The notes: generated by a model not told the origin, from the letters alone. A stretch of 40,029 nucleotides of DNA from Bacteroidaceae bacterium (GCA_017410245.1 JAFQRE010000046.1:1-40029); one strand, 5' to 3'. Shown: positions 17,762-26,841, counted from the first letter of the stretch. A program made the numbers and translations.

Positions 17762-20083
17762 ATGAAACATAACCCTCAGCAGTGCTACTCAATCATAGGC
17801 TTGGTCATGATGCTCATTGTAGGCATCATGGTGAGCTGTAGCCCCACTCGGCACGTCCCTGAGGGAGAGTATCTGCTCGACATGGTTAAAATTGAGGTAG
17901 ATAGCAAAGATGTTACTCCAAGTATGCTCAAGACCTATATACAACAAAATCCCAATTATCGCATATTGGGCATACTCCCACTGCAACTTACACTTTATAA
18001 CCTATCGGGTAAAGATACAACCAACAGCATAAATCGCTGGCTTCGCCGAATAGGCGACGCACCTATCATATACGACAGCGAGGCAATGGAAGCCTCATGT
18101 TTTCAGCTCTCCAAAGCACTGTCCAACATGGGATATATGCATGCCGATGTTGTAGCCGATACCATTACCAAGAATAGGCGTATGACCATTACCTATAAGG
18201 TAAAACCTAACGAACCATTTTACATCGACACCGTTGTTTATAATATACCTCATACAACCATCGACAGCATCATTCATTCGCAACCCTCGCTTATCAAAGA
18301 AGGTATGCTGCTTGACCGCTCGCTACTCAATCAGGAACGTGACCGCCTCACAGCGCAATTGCGCAACAACGGATACTACACATTCAGCAAAGATTACATA
18401 ACATTCAATGCCGATACGATGGCAACAACACGTGCCGTTGAGTTATCACTCTCGCTACGCCCCATGCCCTCGACCGACATGCGCAACACTCCATCTTACG
18501 ACAACTATCACCAGTACTACATTGGCAACGTTTATGTCATCACCGACCCGACGCTCAACAGTCTCGACCTCTCGCAAATCGATGTAACCAGAGCCGAGGC
18601 GTATAAGCATGTAAAGATTATATCTGGTGACAATCGTTACCTCACCTACAACGCAATTGCCGACAACTGTTACATAGAGCCGGGTATGACCTACAACACC
18701 AATGCCATCAACCGCACATACACCTCATTTGGACGACTCTCATACCTCAAGAGCATCAATATTCAATTTACCCGTCGTGCCATCAACGACCACGACAATC
18801 TTGTCGATTGCTACATATTCCTTTCACCCGGACGCTCGCAAAATATCAGTGCCGAACTTGAAGGTACAAACTCGGAAGGCGACTTGGGTATAGCTGCACA
18901 ACTCTCTTACCAGCACCGCAACATATTCAAAGGCTCGGAGATATTTACAGCCGAAGTGCGTGGTGCATACGAAAGTATATCGGGAACACTGCAAGGCATC
19001 ATCAACGACCACTATACCGAGTTGGGCGGACGATTAGGACTGAAAGTACCCAAATTTGTATTCCCATTCGTATCGAACGAATTCAGCCGTCGCCTGCTTG
19101 CTACAACCGACTTCGACGCCTCTATCAACTACCAACAGCGCCCCGAGTACACCCGTATCATTGCCGGTGCAGGTTGGCGTTACAATTGGTCTCGTACCAA
19201 CCATCGACATCGCCTCGACCTCATAGATATCAACTATGTATATTTGCCTCAATATATGGACGGTTTTCTGGAGCAAATAGCACCTACCAACCCGCTGTTA
19301 CGCTACAGCTACGAAGACCACTTCATCATGAGCATCGGATACAACTATTACACCAGTAATATCCCCGCCAGTACTCCCTTGCAACGCACCACACTCAGCA
19401 ATGCCTACACGCTACGCACATCAATAGAGACTGCCGGAAACTTACTATATGGCATTTCAAACATCTTTGATATGCCTTACGACAACGGATACAAATTCAT
19501 AGGCATACGCTACTCGCAGTATGTAAAGGGTAACATCGACTATAGCTATCTGCGCAACTTCAACGAACGACATGCCATAGCCTTCCACGCCGGATTGGGT
19601 ATAGGAGTGCCCTATGGCAACTCAACAGTTATGCCTTTCGAAAAGCGCTTCTACTCGGGAGGTGCCAACAGTGTGCGTGGTTGGTCGGTACGTTCATTGG
19701 GTCCCGGTAGCTACAACGGACAGAACAGCCTCAACAACTTCATCTATCAATGTGGCGATATACGCCTCGACCTCAGCATCGAATACCGAGCCAAGCTATT
19801 CTGGAAAATAGAGTCGGCACTCTTTATCGATGCCGGTAATATATGGACAATAGACGAGTACGAGACACAGCCGGGTGGTGCATTCCACTTCAACACCTTC
19901 TACAAACAGATAGCATTGGCCTACGGACTGGGACTGCGTCTTAACTTCGACTTCGTTGTTATTCGTGCCGACTTCGGTATGAAGGCCTACAACCCGGCCG
20001 ATAAAGAGATAAAATGGGCCATAGCACAACCCAACTTCAAGCGCGACTTTGCTTGGCACATCACTATCGGATATCCATTCTGA
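17762..20083 (+). CDS. Second TamL/BamA-like Omp85 lipoprotein
   Basis: The 773-residue paralogue of the TamL at 9026-11341 has the same architecture. There is a lipoprotein signal ending MVSC (Cys26), then a short SPTRHVPEGEYLL, POTRA-like modules to about residue 350, and a barrel ending HITIGYPF. The loop-6 motif is the canonical form here (GGANSVRGWSVRSLGPGSY). Unlike the first copy it has its own promoter and no tamB partner beside it. It may be a specialised assembly factor or a BamA/TamA-like protein with another partner; sequence alone does not decide. Start, signal and family are clear. Confidence 0.88.
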   Translation: MKHNPQQCYSIIGLVMMLIVGIMVSCSPTRHVPEGEYLLDMVKIEVDSKDVTPSMLKTYIQQNPNYRILGILPLQLTLYNLSGKDTTNSINRWLRRIGDAPIIYDSEAMEASCFQLSKALSNMGYMHADVVADTITKNRRMTITYKVKPNEPFYIDTVVYNIPHTTIDSIIHSQPSLIKEGMLLDRSLLNQERDRLTAQLRNNGYYTFSKDYITFNADTMATTRAVELSLSLRPMPSTDMRNTPSYDNYHQYYIGNVYVITDPTLNSLDLSQIDVTRAEAYKHVKIISGDNRYLTYNAIADNCYIEPGMTYNTNAINRTYTSFGRLSYLKSINIQFTRRAINDHDNLVDCYIFLSPGRSQNISAELEGTNSEGDLGIAAQLSYQHRNIFKGSEIFTAEVRGAYESISGTLQGIINDHYTELGGRLGLKVPKFVFPFVSNEFSRRLLATTDFDASINYQQRPEYTRIIAGAGWRYNWSRTNHRHRLDLIDINYVYLPQYMDGFLEQIAPTNPLLRYSYEDHFIMSIGYNYYTSNIPASTPLQRTTLSNAYTLRTSIETAGNLLYGISNIFDMPYDNGYKFIGIRYSQYVKGNIDYSYLRNFNERHAIAFHAGLGIGVPYGNSTVMPFEKRFYSGGANSVRGWSVRSLGPGSYNGQNSLNNFIYQCGDIRLDLSIEYRAKLFWKIESALFIDAGNIWTIDEYETQPGGAFHFNTFYKQIALAYGLGLRLNFDFVVIRADFGMKAYNPADKEIKWAIAQPNFKRDFAWHITIGYPF

Positions 20084-20192
20084 TGCTCCTACTTGTCGCT
20101 AAAAGCCACAAGATACAACACCGTCATACCGCAAATTAGAGCGTTGTCAATAAATTTTCCACACTCTATTTTCATTTTTCAATTATAATGCG

Positions 20193-20200
20193 TACCTTTG
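20193..20200 (+). promoter_or_regulatory. -7 promoter element for tRNA-Arg
   Basis: TACCTTTG matches TAnnTTTG. It ends 15 nt before the mature tRNA 5' end. A TTC about 19 bp upstream is a partial -33 element. Confidence 0.65.
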
Positions 20201-20215
20201 CAACACTTTTAGGTC

Positions 20216-20289
20216 GGTTGAGTAGCTCAGCTGGATAGAGCAACAGCCTTCTAAGCTGTGGGTCCAGGGTTCGAATCCCTGCTCAATCA
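20216..20289 (+). tRNA. tRNA-Arg, anticodon TCT
   Basis: All four arms can be folded by eye. The acceptor GGTTGAG pairs with CTCAATC with one G-U, the D stem is GCTC/GAGC, the anticodon stem is ACAGC/GCTGT around CTTCTAA (anticodon TCT), and the T stem is CAGGG/CCCTG around TTCGAAT. The discriminator is A; CCA is not encoded. It reads AGA codons. Confidence 0.97.
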
Positions 20290-20291
20290 CT

Positions 20292-20333
20292 AACGAGGGT
20301 GAGTCAAAATGAAAATTTTGGCTCACCCTCGTT
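20292..20333. terminator. Long hairpin terminator after tRNA-Arg
   Basis: AACGAGGGTGAG pairs perfectly with CTCACCCTCGTT. Inside it CAAAA pairs with TTTTG, giving about 17 bp. It begins 2 nt after the tRNA and precedes the convergent lpxB end, so it may serve both strands, although the following T tract is weak. Confidence 0.75.
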
Positions 20334-20364
20334 CTATTTACAAGAATCTATTTTATCACTTATA

Positions 20365-21495
20365 TCACTTTCGCAAAAGCGCAACAATATCTTGCGCGGC
20401 ACGTTGGGGTGCACCGGGTGCTCCCAATCGCTGTTCTACTTCGCTATAACCTCGCATGATGCGTTCGTGTACATCGCGATCGTACAGCAGATAGTTCAAC
20501 TCGTCACTGATACGCTCGGCTGTACATTGATGCACCAACAATTCGGTAACAACATTGCTGTCGGCAATGAGATTGACCAACGATACATAACGCACCTTCA
20601 ACCAGCGTTTGAATAACTCGTAAACCAATTTGCCACCGGGCATGGCATAACATACCACTTGAGGCACATGCAATAGAGCTGCTTCGAGAGTAGCAGTACC
20701 CGACGTAACAACTGCCGCTGAGCTTTGTGCCAACAGGCGATATGTTGCATCATATACCACACGCACGTTGCCACAAGCAAGATAGGGAGCATAGGTTTCG
20801 GGGGCTATACCGGGTGCTCCTGCAATGACCAACTGATAGTTGGTAAATACCTTGGCGGCCTCAATCATACGTGGCAAGTTGCGACGTATCTCGGCCTTAC
20901 GGCTACCTGCCAATAGTGCTATAATAGGCTTGTCGGGCAGATGTTGTGTTTGTATGAATTGTGCAAAAGTTTCATGTGCATGCGAACGGACAGCCAACTC
21001 ATCAACGGTAGGATTGCCCACATAATTTATCTTATAGTTGTGACGGCGATAGTAATCGACCTCAAAGGGTAATATGGAGTACACCATATCGACATATCGG
21101 CGTATATCTTTGATGCGATACTCTTTCCATGCCCACAACTTGGGTGATATATAGTAGTATACCGGAATACCCAATTGTTGCTTTACAAACTTGGCAATCT
21201 TGAGGTTGAAACTGGGATAATCGATGAGTATGAGTGCATCGGGTTGCCAATCCAGTATGTCGCATTGGCAATTTTTCATATTGTTGAGTATGGGTCGCAA
21301 ATGTGCAATAACCTCAATAAAACCCATATAGGCCATGGTGCGATAATGTTGCACACAAGTACCACCCACAGCGGTCATCATATCGCCTCCATAGAAACGA
21401 AACTCGGCATGGGGGTCTTCGCGCTTCAGCGCTGCCATAAGGTGCGAGGCGTGTAGGTCGCCCGAAGCTTCTCCTGCTATCAAATAATACTTCAT
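20365..21495 (-). CDS. lpxB: Lipid-A-disaccharide synthase
   Basis: LpxB joins UDP-diacylglucosamine and lipid X to form the lipid A disaccharide at the inner membrane. The start is the ATG at 21495 (MKYYLIAGEASGDLHA); the TTG one codon earlier is less likely. The 376-residue length fits. Family signatures are GEASGDLHASHLMAAL (residues 8-23), GGDMMTAVGG, LIDYPSFN, YYISPKLWAWKEYRI and, near the C-terminus, TSGTATLEAAL. It is monocistronic with its own -7 element. It ends 32 nt past the tRNA hairpin on the opposite strand. The assignment is secure. Confidence 0.96.
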   Translation of the reverse strand: MKYYLIAGEASGDLHASHLMAALKREDPHAEFRFYGGDMMTAVGGTCVQHYRTMAYMGFIEVIAHLRPILNNMKNCQCDILDWQPDALILIDYPSFNLKIAKFVKQQLGIPVYYYISPKLWAWKEYRIKDIRRYVDMVYSILPFEVDYYRRHNYKINYVGNPTVDELAVRSHAHETFAQFIQTQHLPDKPIIALLAGSRKAEIRRNLPRMIEAAKVFTNYQLVIAGAPGIAPETYAPYLACGNVRVVYDATYRLLAQSSAAVVTSGTATLEAALLHVPQVVCYAMPGGKLVYELFKRWLKVRYVSLVNLIADSNVVTELLVHQCTAERISDELNYLLYDRDVHERIMRGYSEVEQRLGAPGAPQRAAQDIVALLRK

Positions 21496-21515
21496 CAATT
21501 CTCTATTTTGCGTTG

Positions 21516-21523
21516 CAAAAGTA
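21516..21523 (-). promoter_or_regulatory. -7 promoter element for lpxB
   Basis: Minus-strand TACTTTTG matches TAnnTTTG, 20 nt before the ATG at 21495. Confidence 0.6.
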
Positions 21524-21651
21524 ATAAAAACAGAGCAACTTACGATACTTACACTTTACAAATAGACTTAAGAAATACAAAATTGGCTTAGAGCAGCTGT
21601 TACTCCCTTCTATTATACAATAAAACTACACCATCAACGTTTCTATAATGT

Positions 21652-23094
21652 ATGAAACGTATATTATTTCCTATTTTTATATTGTCGGTATGCCTATCGG
21701 GATTACTGACAGCTTGCATCGACGATAGTTTTACGACATCGCCCAATGACACATTGGAGTTTTCGACCGATACGGTAGCCTTCGATACAATTTTCACCAA
21801 TGAGGGTACCTCTACCCGCACACTCAAGGTGTATAACCGTAGCAACAAATCGTTGCGTATAAGCTCTATAAAACTGGGCAAAGGTGACTCATCGGGCTTC
21901 ATTGCCAATGTCGATGGTATGTCGGGCACCACGTTTACCGATACCGAGTTGCGAGGCAACGATAGCCTTTTTGTTTTCTTGATAGCCAATATGGCCGAAA
22001 CCGGCCAAACCGGTCTTGTAGAGGCTCGTGACTCGCTGGTGTTTATCACCAATGGTGTGACACAACATGTCAAACTTTTGGCTCAAACACAAGATGCCAA
22101 ACGTCTGCGCGGACTTATCGTAACACAAGATACGGTACTCACTGCCGAAAAACCATTTATCGTGTACGACTCGCTGGTGGTAGCAAATGGTGCTACACTT
22201 ACCATTGAGCCGGGTGCTACACTGCACTTTCACAATGGAGCCACACTCGATGTATATGGTCGCCTCCTCGCTGAGGGTACACCCGATGCCATCGTCACCC
22301 TGCGGGGTGACCGCCTCGACCGCATGTTCGACAATTTACCATACGACAACTTGGCCGGACAATGGGGTGGAATACGTTTTCGCGAGGGAAGTTTCGACAA
22401 TCGCATTACCCATGCCATGGTAAGAGGCACTACATGGGGTATCAAATGTGACTCTACCGATGTGGCACAGACAACACTCACTATACACAATAGTATCATT
22501 CACAACTCTACCGCCAATCTCATTGACATAGCTTGCAATCGTGTAAAAATAACCAACAGCGAGCTATCAGATGCCGGTTACTCGGTTCTTGCCGTTCACA
22601 AAGGCATAGTCGATGTTACACATTGTACCATAGTCAATTACTACTTCTACGACATGATAAAAGGTGCTATCATACACACCCCATCATGCGAAGAACTCAT
22701 CGAATGGAACGTACAACTCAATCTCAACAACTGCCTGATAGCCGGCAACACCTCGCCCCTATCGGTAGGCGACTTTACCGGTAGCAAGGTATATCTGAAT
22801 AGTTGTTTGATTGCCGGAGTAGAGGGTACTGATGACGACAACTTCATTCACACGATGTGGAATGGAGAGCCTAAATTTTGGCTCATCGACCGCGAAAATT
22901 ATACATACGACTACCGTATCGGCTCGGAAGAATCATCGGCCATCGGTTGGGGAGCTACGGCCTATGCCAACGACTCTACAGCCTACGACATGTATGGTAT
23001 AAGCCGCCTCGAACGCATCGATGTGGGAGCTTATCAATATACCGAAACATCGCCCTTCTATCAAGAAGAGGAGGAAGAAAAGTCAGAAGAATAG
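21652..23094 (+). CDS. Right-handed beta-helix lipoprotein
   Basis: The 480-residue protein has a lipoprotein signal (LLTAC, Cys22). An Ig-like domain at about residues 35-145 includes FDTIFTNEGTSTRTLKVYN. A parallel beta-helix region at about 165-400 has repeated rungs such as LTIEPGATLHFHNGATLDVYG, cited as positions 189-209, and LTIHNSIIHNSTANLIDIA. The end is very acidic (QEEEEEKSEE). Proteins like this are common and conserved in Bacteroidales, but no function is established. It is probably on the outer membrane. The DUF695-like gene starts 3 nt later, so the two are one operon. Confidence 0.78.
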   Translation: MKRILFPIFILSVCLSGLLTACIDDSFTTSPNDTLEFSTDTVAFDTIFTNEGTSTRTLKVYNRSNKSLRISSIKLGKGDSSGFIANVDGMSGTTFTDTELRGNDSLFVFLIANMAETGQTGLVEARDSLVFITNGVTQHVKLLAQTQDAKRLRGLIVTQDTVLTAEKPFIVYDSLVVANGATLTIEPGATLHFHNGATLDVYGRLLAEGTPDAIVTLRGDRLDRMFDNLPYDNLAGQWGGIRFREGSFDNRITHAMVRGTTWGIKCDSTDVAQTTLTIHNSIIHNSTANLIDIACNRVKITNSELSDAGYSVLAVHKGIVDVTHCTIVNYYFYDMIKGAIIHTPSCEELIEWNVQLNLNNCLIAGNTSPLSVGDFTGSKVYLNSCLIAGVEGTDDDNFIHTMWNGEPKFWLIDRENYTYDYRIGSEESSAIGWGATAYANDSTAYDMYGISRLERIDVGAYQYTETSPFYQEEEEEKSEE

Positions 23095-23097
23095 CCT

Positions 23098-23526
23098 ATG
23101 CAACTATCTAACGAGTGGTTTATAGCAACCTACGACACAGATATGGGTGACATTGCCGTACGAGGGCGCCTGCACCTCGACACCATGCGCCTATCGGGAG
23201 CATACAGCATGCGCATAGAAATGCAATGGGACATCAAAGGTGACGATAAAGGTATGCCCACCGAAACCGAAGGTGAGGTAATAGACAGCATTATGCACAT
23301 CATCACCGAGGCTTTGGAACGTAGCAATACAGCCATACTCACAGCCATACACACCGGTGCTCGCATGGTGAGGTATGTATTCTACGCAACATCTGCCGAC
23401 AACTTCAGCCACACCATACAACCCCTACTACAACGCTTAGGCAATCTGCCTATACGCATCGGTGCCGAGACCGACAGGCAATGGGACGAATATACTTCCA
23501 TGATAGCCCGCATGGCTATGGGTTAA
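23098..23526 (+). CDS. DUF695-like small protein
   Basis: The 142-residue product has no signal peptide, so it is probably cytoplasmic. The middle (GEVIDSIMHIITEALE, then a beta pair with MVRYVFYATSADNFSHTIQPLL) and the end (RQWDEYTSMIARM) resemble DUF695 proteins, whose function is unknown. It starts 3 nt after the beta-helix lipoprotein stop, which suggests cotranslation despite the different compartments. The next gene, thyA, has its own promoter. The family call is by pattern only. Confidence 0.65.
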   Translation: MQLSNEWFIATYDTDMGDIAVRGRLHLDTMRLSGAYSMRIEMQWDIKGDDKGMPTETEGEVIDSIMHIITEALERSNTAILTAIHTGARMVRYVFYATSADNFSHTIQPLLQRLGNLPIRIGAETDRQWDEYTSMIARMAMG

Positions 23527-23563
23527 TTATAGATTACAGTCCCGATTTTTCAATTTTAATTAT

Positions 23564-23571
23564 TACCTTTG
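23564..23571 (+). promoter_or_regulatory. -7 promoter element for thyA-folA
   Basis: TACCTTTG matches TAnnTTTG 21 nt before the ATG at 23593. It excludes the longer upstream frame beginning at 23569. Confidence 0.65.
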
Positions 23572-23592
23572 TCTCCAACCAAAACAAGCATT

Positions 23593-24387
23593 ATGAAACA
23601 ATATCTCGCACTCCTGCAACACGTCATAGATAACGGTACCCGCAAAGACGATCGTACCGGCACTGGCACTATCAGCACATTTGGATACCAGATGCGATTT
23701 AATCTTGAAGAGGGATTTCCACTACTTACCACCAAGAAACTCCACCTGAAGTCTATCATTCATGAGTTGTTGTGGTTCTTGGCAGGAGACACCAATGTGA
23801 AGTATCTGCAGGATAATGGAGTGCGCATATGGAACGAGTGGGCCGATGAAAATGGCGACCTCGGCCACATATATGGCTACCAATGGCGTTCGTGGCCCGA
23901 CTATAATGGTGGACACATAGACCAGATACAAGAAGTAGTAGATACAATAAAAAATAACCCCGACTCACGTCGCATCATTGTCAATGCGTGGAACGTAGCC
24001 GACTTACCTACCATGAAGTTACCCCCTTGCCACGCTTTCTTCCAATTTTATGTAGCCGATGGCCGATTGAGTTTACAACTATACCAACGCAGTGCCGACA
24101 TCTTCTTAGGAGTGCCCTTCAACATAGCATCGTATGCCCTACTCTTACAGATGATGGCACAAGTAACAGGTCTCAAAGCCGGTGACTTTGTACACACACT
24201 TGGCGATGCACACATCTACACCAACCACTTAGAGCAAGTGCAGTTGCAACTCACACGTGAGCCTCGTGCTTTGCCTCGCATGATTATCAATCCCGAGGTT
24301 AAGTCTATCTTCGACTTTAAATATACCGATTTTCAACTTACCGACTACGATCCACACCCACACATTGCCGGTGTAGTAGCCGTATAA
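23593..24387 (+). CDS. thyA: Thymidylate synthase
   Basis: ThyA methylates dUMP to dTMP using methylene-tetrahydrofolate and releases dihydrofolate. The 264-residue protein from ATG 23593 ([15 protein letters not shown]) has the family's standard length. Motifs are [10 protein letters not shown] near the N-terminus, [10 protein letters not shown], the active-site loop [12 protein letters not shown] (nucleophilic Cys), [20 protein letters not shown], and [11 protein letters not shown]. folA follows 17 nt later, the usual pairing that regenerates tetrahydrofolate. The assignment is secure. Confidence 0.98.
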   Translation: MKQYLALLQHVIDNGTRKDDRTGTGTISTFGYQMRFNLEEGFPLLTTKKLHLKSIIHELLWFLAGDTNVKYLQDNGVRIWNEWADENGDLGHIYGYQWRSWPDYNGGHIDQIQEVVDTIKNNPDSRRIIVNAWNVADLPTMKLPPCHAFFQFYVADGRLSLQLYQRSADIFLGVPFNIASYALLLQMMAQVTGLKAGDFVHTLGDAHIYTNHLEQVQLQLTREPRALPRMIINPEVKSIFDFKYTDFQLTDYDPHPHIAGVVAV

Positions 24388-24404
24388 CAACCTAACCTAT
24401 ATAT

Positions 24405-24890
24405 ATGATTTCACTAATAGTAGCCATAGCCTCAAACAACGCTATAGGCAAGCAACAAGACCTTTTGTGCCACTTGCCCAACGATTTGAAACGATTCAAA
24501 GCCATCACATTGGGACACACCATTGTAATGGGACGTCGTACCTTCGAGTCTTTGCCCAAAGGAGCACTACCAGGGCGCACCAATGTTGTAGTAACACGTA
24601 ACACCGATACCAATTGGGAGAATACCATCATAGCACATTCTATAGAAGAAGTACTTGCCAACAGCAACGACCAAGAACTCTTTGTGATAGGAGGAGGCAC
24701 ACTTTACAACCAAACACTCGACCGTGCCGATCGTCTATACATCACCCATATACACCATGAGTTTGCCGATGCCGACACTTTCTTCCCCGAGATAGATTAC
24801 ACACAATGGCAAGAGATAGAACGTGAAGATCATCAAGCCGATGAGCGTCACCCATACGACTACTCATTTGTAACATACGAGCGCAAGTAA
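24405..24890 (+). CDS. folA: Dihydrofolate reductase
   Basis: FolA reduces dihydrofolate, the product of ThyA, with NADPH. The 161-residue enzyme shows the family pattern: ISLIVAIASNNAIGKQQDLLCHLPNDLKRF, cited here as residues 2-31, with the substrate-binding acid in the NDLKRF helix. It also has TIVMGRRTFESL, the nucleotide-binding region ELFVIGGGTLYNQ, and the terminal YDYSFVTYER. It is cotranscribed with thyA and closed by a hairpin terminator. The assignment is secure. Confidence 0.97.
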   Translation: MISLIVAIASNNAIGKQQDLLCHLPNDLKRFKAITLGHTIVMGRRTFESLPKGALPGRTNVVVTRNTDTNWENTIIAHSIEEVLANSNDQELFVIGGGTLYNQTLDRADRLYITHIHHEFADADTFFPEIDYTQWQEIEREDHQADERHPYDYSFVTYERK

Positions 24891-24913
24891 AGATAGGAAT
24901 GCACTCGACACAC

Positions 24914-24948
24914 AACGCCCATCTCCCCGTTGGAAGATGGGCGTTTTC
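24914..24948 (+). terminator. Intrinsic terminator after folA
   Basis: AACGCCCATCT (24914-24924) pairs perfectly with AGATGGGCGTT (24935-24945) around a 10-nt loop and runs into TTTT. Confidence 0.82.
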
Positions 24949-24975
24949 ATCACACCTAAACACTAATCAAACACA

Positions 24976-25431
24976 TCAATCGTCCCAATGGATAGCAACG
25001 TTACCCTCGGGGTCGAAGAACAACTCGGTAGAAGGAGAGGTATCTAACTCAATGATATACCCTATCGATGAACGTTCTACCGAACTTACCCCGGCCAAGG
25101 GAAATTCCTGCTCAAGATAGTTGAGAATTTTCTCGGGCAATATACCTTGCACCAACTCGGCTGGAAGTATGGCATGTCGGCTATCTATCTCTTGCCAACG
25201 ACCATCGCTATAGAAGTCTATCTCAAAGCCATTGTCGAGCGTAACTTTGAAAAAAGGTTCTTCACTATGACGCTCGGCAGTAGCCACCAAGTTATCAGGG
25301 AAATATCGCTGCAGAAATGCTTGTGCTGCAGGAGGTAGCTCATCGAAGTATATTACATCGTGTTCGTTACAAGCCCAATATGAGAGGCTCAACAACAAGG
25401 TCAATGATAATGTCAATAGATGTTTTTTCAT
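24976..25431 (-). CDS. PepSY-like (DUF2874) lipoprotein
   Basis: The 151-residue protein has a lipoprotein signal (SYWAC, Cys21). It carries the same double PepSY-like repeat as the protein at 16268-16729: LPPAAQAFLQRYF with FEIDFYSDGRWQEID, then PAELVQGILPEKILNYL with TELFFDPEGNV. The two proteins are clearly related in layout but diverged, and differ in anchoring. No function is established. It converges with folA across a terminator. Confidence 0.8.
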   Translation of the reverse strand: MKKHLLTLSLTLLLSLSYWACNEHDVIYFDELPPAAQAFLQRYFPDNLVATAERHSEEPFFKVTLDNGFEIDFYSDGRWQEIDSRHAILPAELVQGILPEKILNYLEQEFPLAGVSSVERSSIGYIIELDTSPSTELFFDPEGNVAIHWDD

Positions 25432-25583
25432 AGCTGCATATGTTTTTTATTTCTACAACAAGCATCTATCATAATTTGTTCGCAACACACCATATCCTTC
25501 GAGATATAGCAACATATACCCTTTTATACACTTGGCACAAGCGGTAGTAGTGCTTTTTTCTTCCATAATCCAATTTTTTTGCG

Positions 25584-25591
25584 TACGTTTG
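25584..25591 (+). promoter_or_regulatory. -7 promoter element for thioredoxin-fold lipoprotein
   Basis: TACGTTTG matches TAnnTTTG, 35 nt before the ATG at 25627, with a TTC about 20 bp upstream. It rules out the longer open frame that begins at 25579. Confidence 0.6.
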
Positions 25592-25626
25592 TGGCGTTTT
25601 TACAAACAGCTAAAGCAATAATTGAT

Positions 25627-26754
25627 ATGAAAAAATGGATAATAACAACAGCAGTAGCCGTAATAACTTTAATAACAGCTTGTGACAATACTCCTCGATT
25701 TACCATTGAGGGCACTATTACCGGAGCCGACAGCCTTACCTTGTACCTCGAAAACATTACAGGAGCCAATGCCATCGTGTTAGACTCGGCACAACTATCG
25801 ACCAAAGGCAACTATAAGTTCAGCCGAGCCGTACCCGAGCATGCACAGTTTTATCGCTTGCGCATAGGCCAACAAGGTGTCAATCTCGTTGTCGATAGTG
25901 CGGCTCGCATACAATGTTCGGGCGAAGCCTCTCGATGGGCTACACACTACACCATTGAGGGTAGCGAAGAGTGCAAAGTAATGCAAGAGGTTACATTGCG
26001 CGGGGCACGCCTCAAGAATGTGGTAAACAAAGCCATGAGCAACGATGCATCTCGATTGGAGGCTCTCGATAGCATTGCTACATATAAAGAGCGTATGACC
26101 AAACTGATATTGCAAGCCCCTTCATCGGCAGTATCATACTACATTCTCATGCAACGAGTCAATGCATTGCCCATATTCGACACATACGACTACAACGACA
26201 ACCGCATCATTGCGGCAGCCGCCACTGCTCACGAGCTCTACGCTCCACAAGCTCCTCGCACCGCAGTGTTGCGAGAAATGGCATTGCAAGGCATGGCGGC
26301 ACGCCGCCAGGAGCAACAACAAGCCGTTGAGGTGGAGGCCGAAGAAGTCGATTATATAGATATAGCTTTGTATGACCTTGTAGGCAATATGCACAAATTG
26401 TCGGACATTGCCAGCAACAACAAAGTGGTATTGCTCGACTTCACTGCTTATGGGCTCGAATATTCACCGGCCTACAATATCATGCTCAACGAGATATACC
26501 AAACCTACAACAAGCGTGGATTGGAGATATATCAAGTATCGTTTGATACCGACCTCAATCGTTGGAAAACTGTAGCCGACAACCTGCCTTGGGTGTGTGT
26601 ACATGAAGCCGACAACGTGCAATCGACTCTCGTGTCGCTATACGACATACAATCGTTGCCTACCTGCTACATCATCGTAAACAATGGTGCACAACTCATA
26701 CGTCCCGACGATGTAGAAGACTTGAAAAAACAATTGGCCAAGATTTTGGGTTAA
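25627..26754 (+). CDS. DUF4369/thioredoxin-fold lipoprotein lacking CxxC
   Basis: The 375-residue product has a lipoprotein signal (LITAC, Cys19). A DUF4369-type beta domain (about residues 22-120, starting FTIEGTITGADSLTLYLEN) comes first, then a helical linker and a TlpA/AhpC-like thioredoxin fold (about 245-375). Where active relatives have WCxxC, this protein reads DFTAYGLEYSPAYN, so no redox Cys pair exists; other fold markers (EIYQVSFDTD, LPTCYIIVNNG with the cis-Pro site) are kept. I infer a binding or structural role rather than disulfide chemistry. It is monocistronic. Confidence 0.8.
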   Translation: MKKWIITTAVAVITLITACDNTPRFTIEGTITGADSLTLYLENITGANAIVLDSAQLSTKGNYKFSRAVPEHAQFYRLRIGQQGVNLVVDSAARIQCSGEASRWATHYTIEGSEECKVMQEVTLRGARLKNVVNKAMSNDASRLEALDSIATYKERMTKLILQAPSSAVSYYILMQRVNALPIFDTYDYNDNRIIAAAATAHELYAPQAPRTAVLREMALQGMAARRQEQQQAVEVEAEEVDYIDIALYDLVGNMHKLSDIASNNKVVLLDFTAYGLEYSPAYNIMLNEIYQTYNKRGLEIYQVSFDTDLNRWKTVADNLPWVCVHEADNVQSTLVSLYDIQSLPTCYIIVNNGAQLIRPDDVEDLKKQLAKILG

Positions 26755-26791
26755 AGAGCTAAACACAAAAATATTAAATTCTCGTGTTTTA

Positions 26792-26823
26792 TTTGCAAAA
26801 GCCAAAATAAACCCATACCTTTG
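26792..26823 (+). promoter_or_regulatory. Full promoter upstream of greA
   Basis: TTTG at 26792-26795 (-33 type) is followed, after a 20-nt spacer, by TACCTTTG at 26816-26823 (-7). This is a complete Bacteroidota promoter. Its start, near 26830, lies about 12 nt before a hairpin with a T tract. Confidence 0.72.
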
Positions 26824-26841
26824 TCATCGTAATAATAACAA

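Noticed and set aside
21889..22233. Long minus-strand frame inside the beta-helix lipoprotein gene
   Set aside because: It is a shadow of the coding strand: no start context, no promoter and no recognisable domains.
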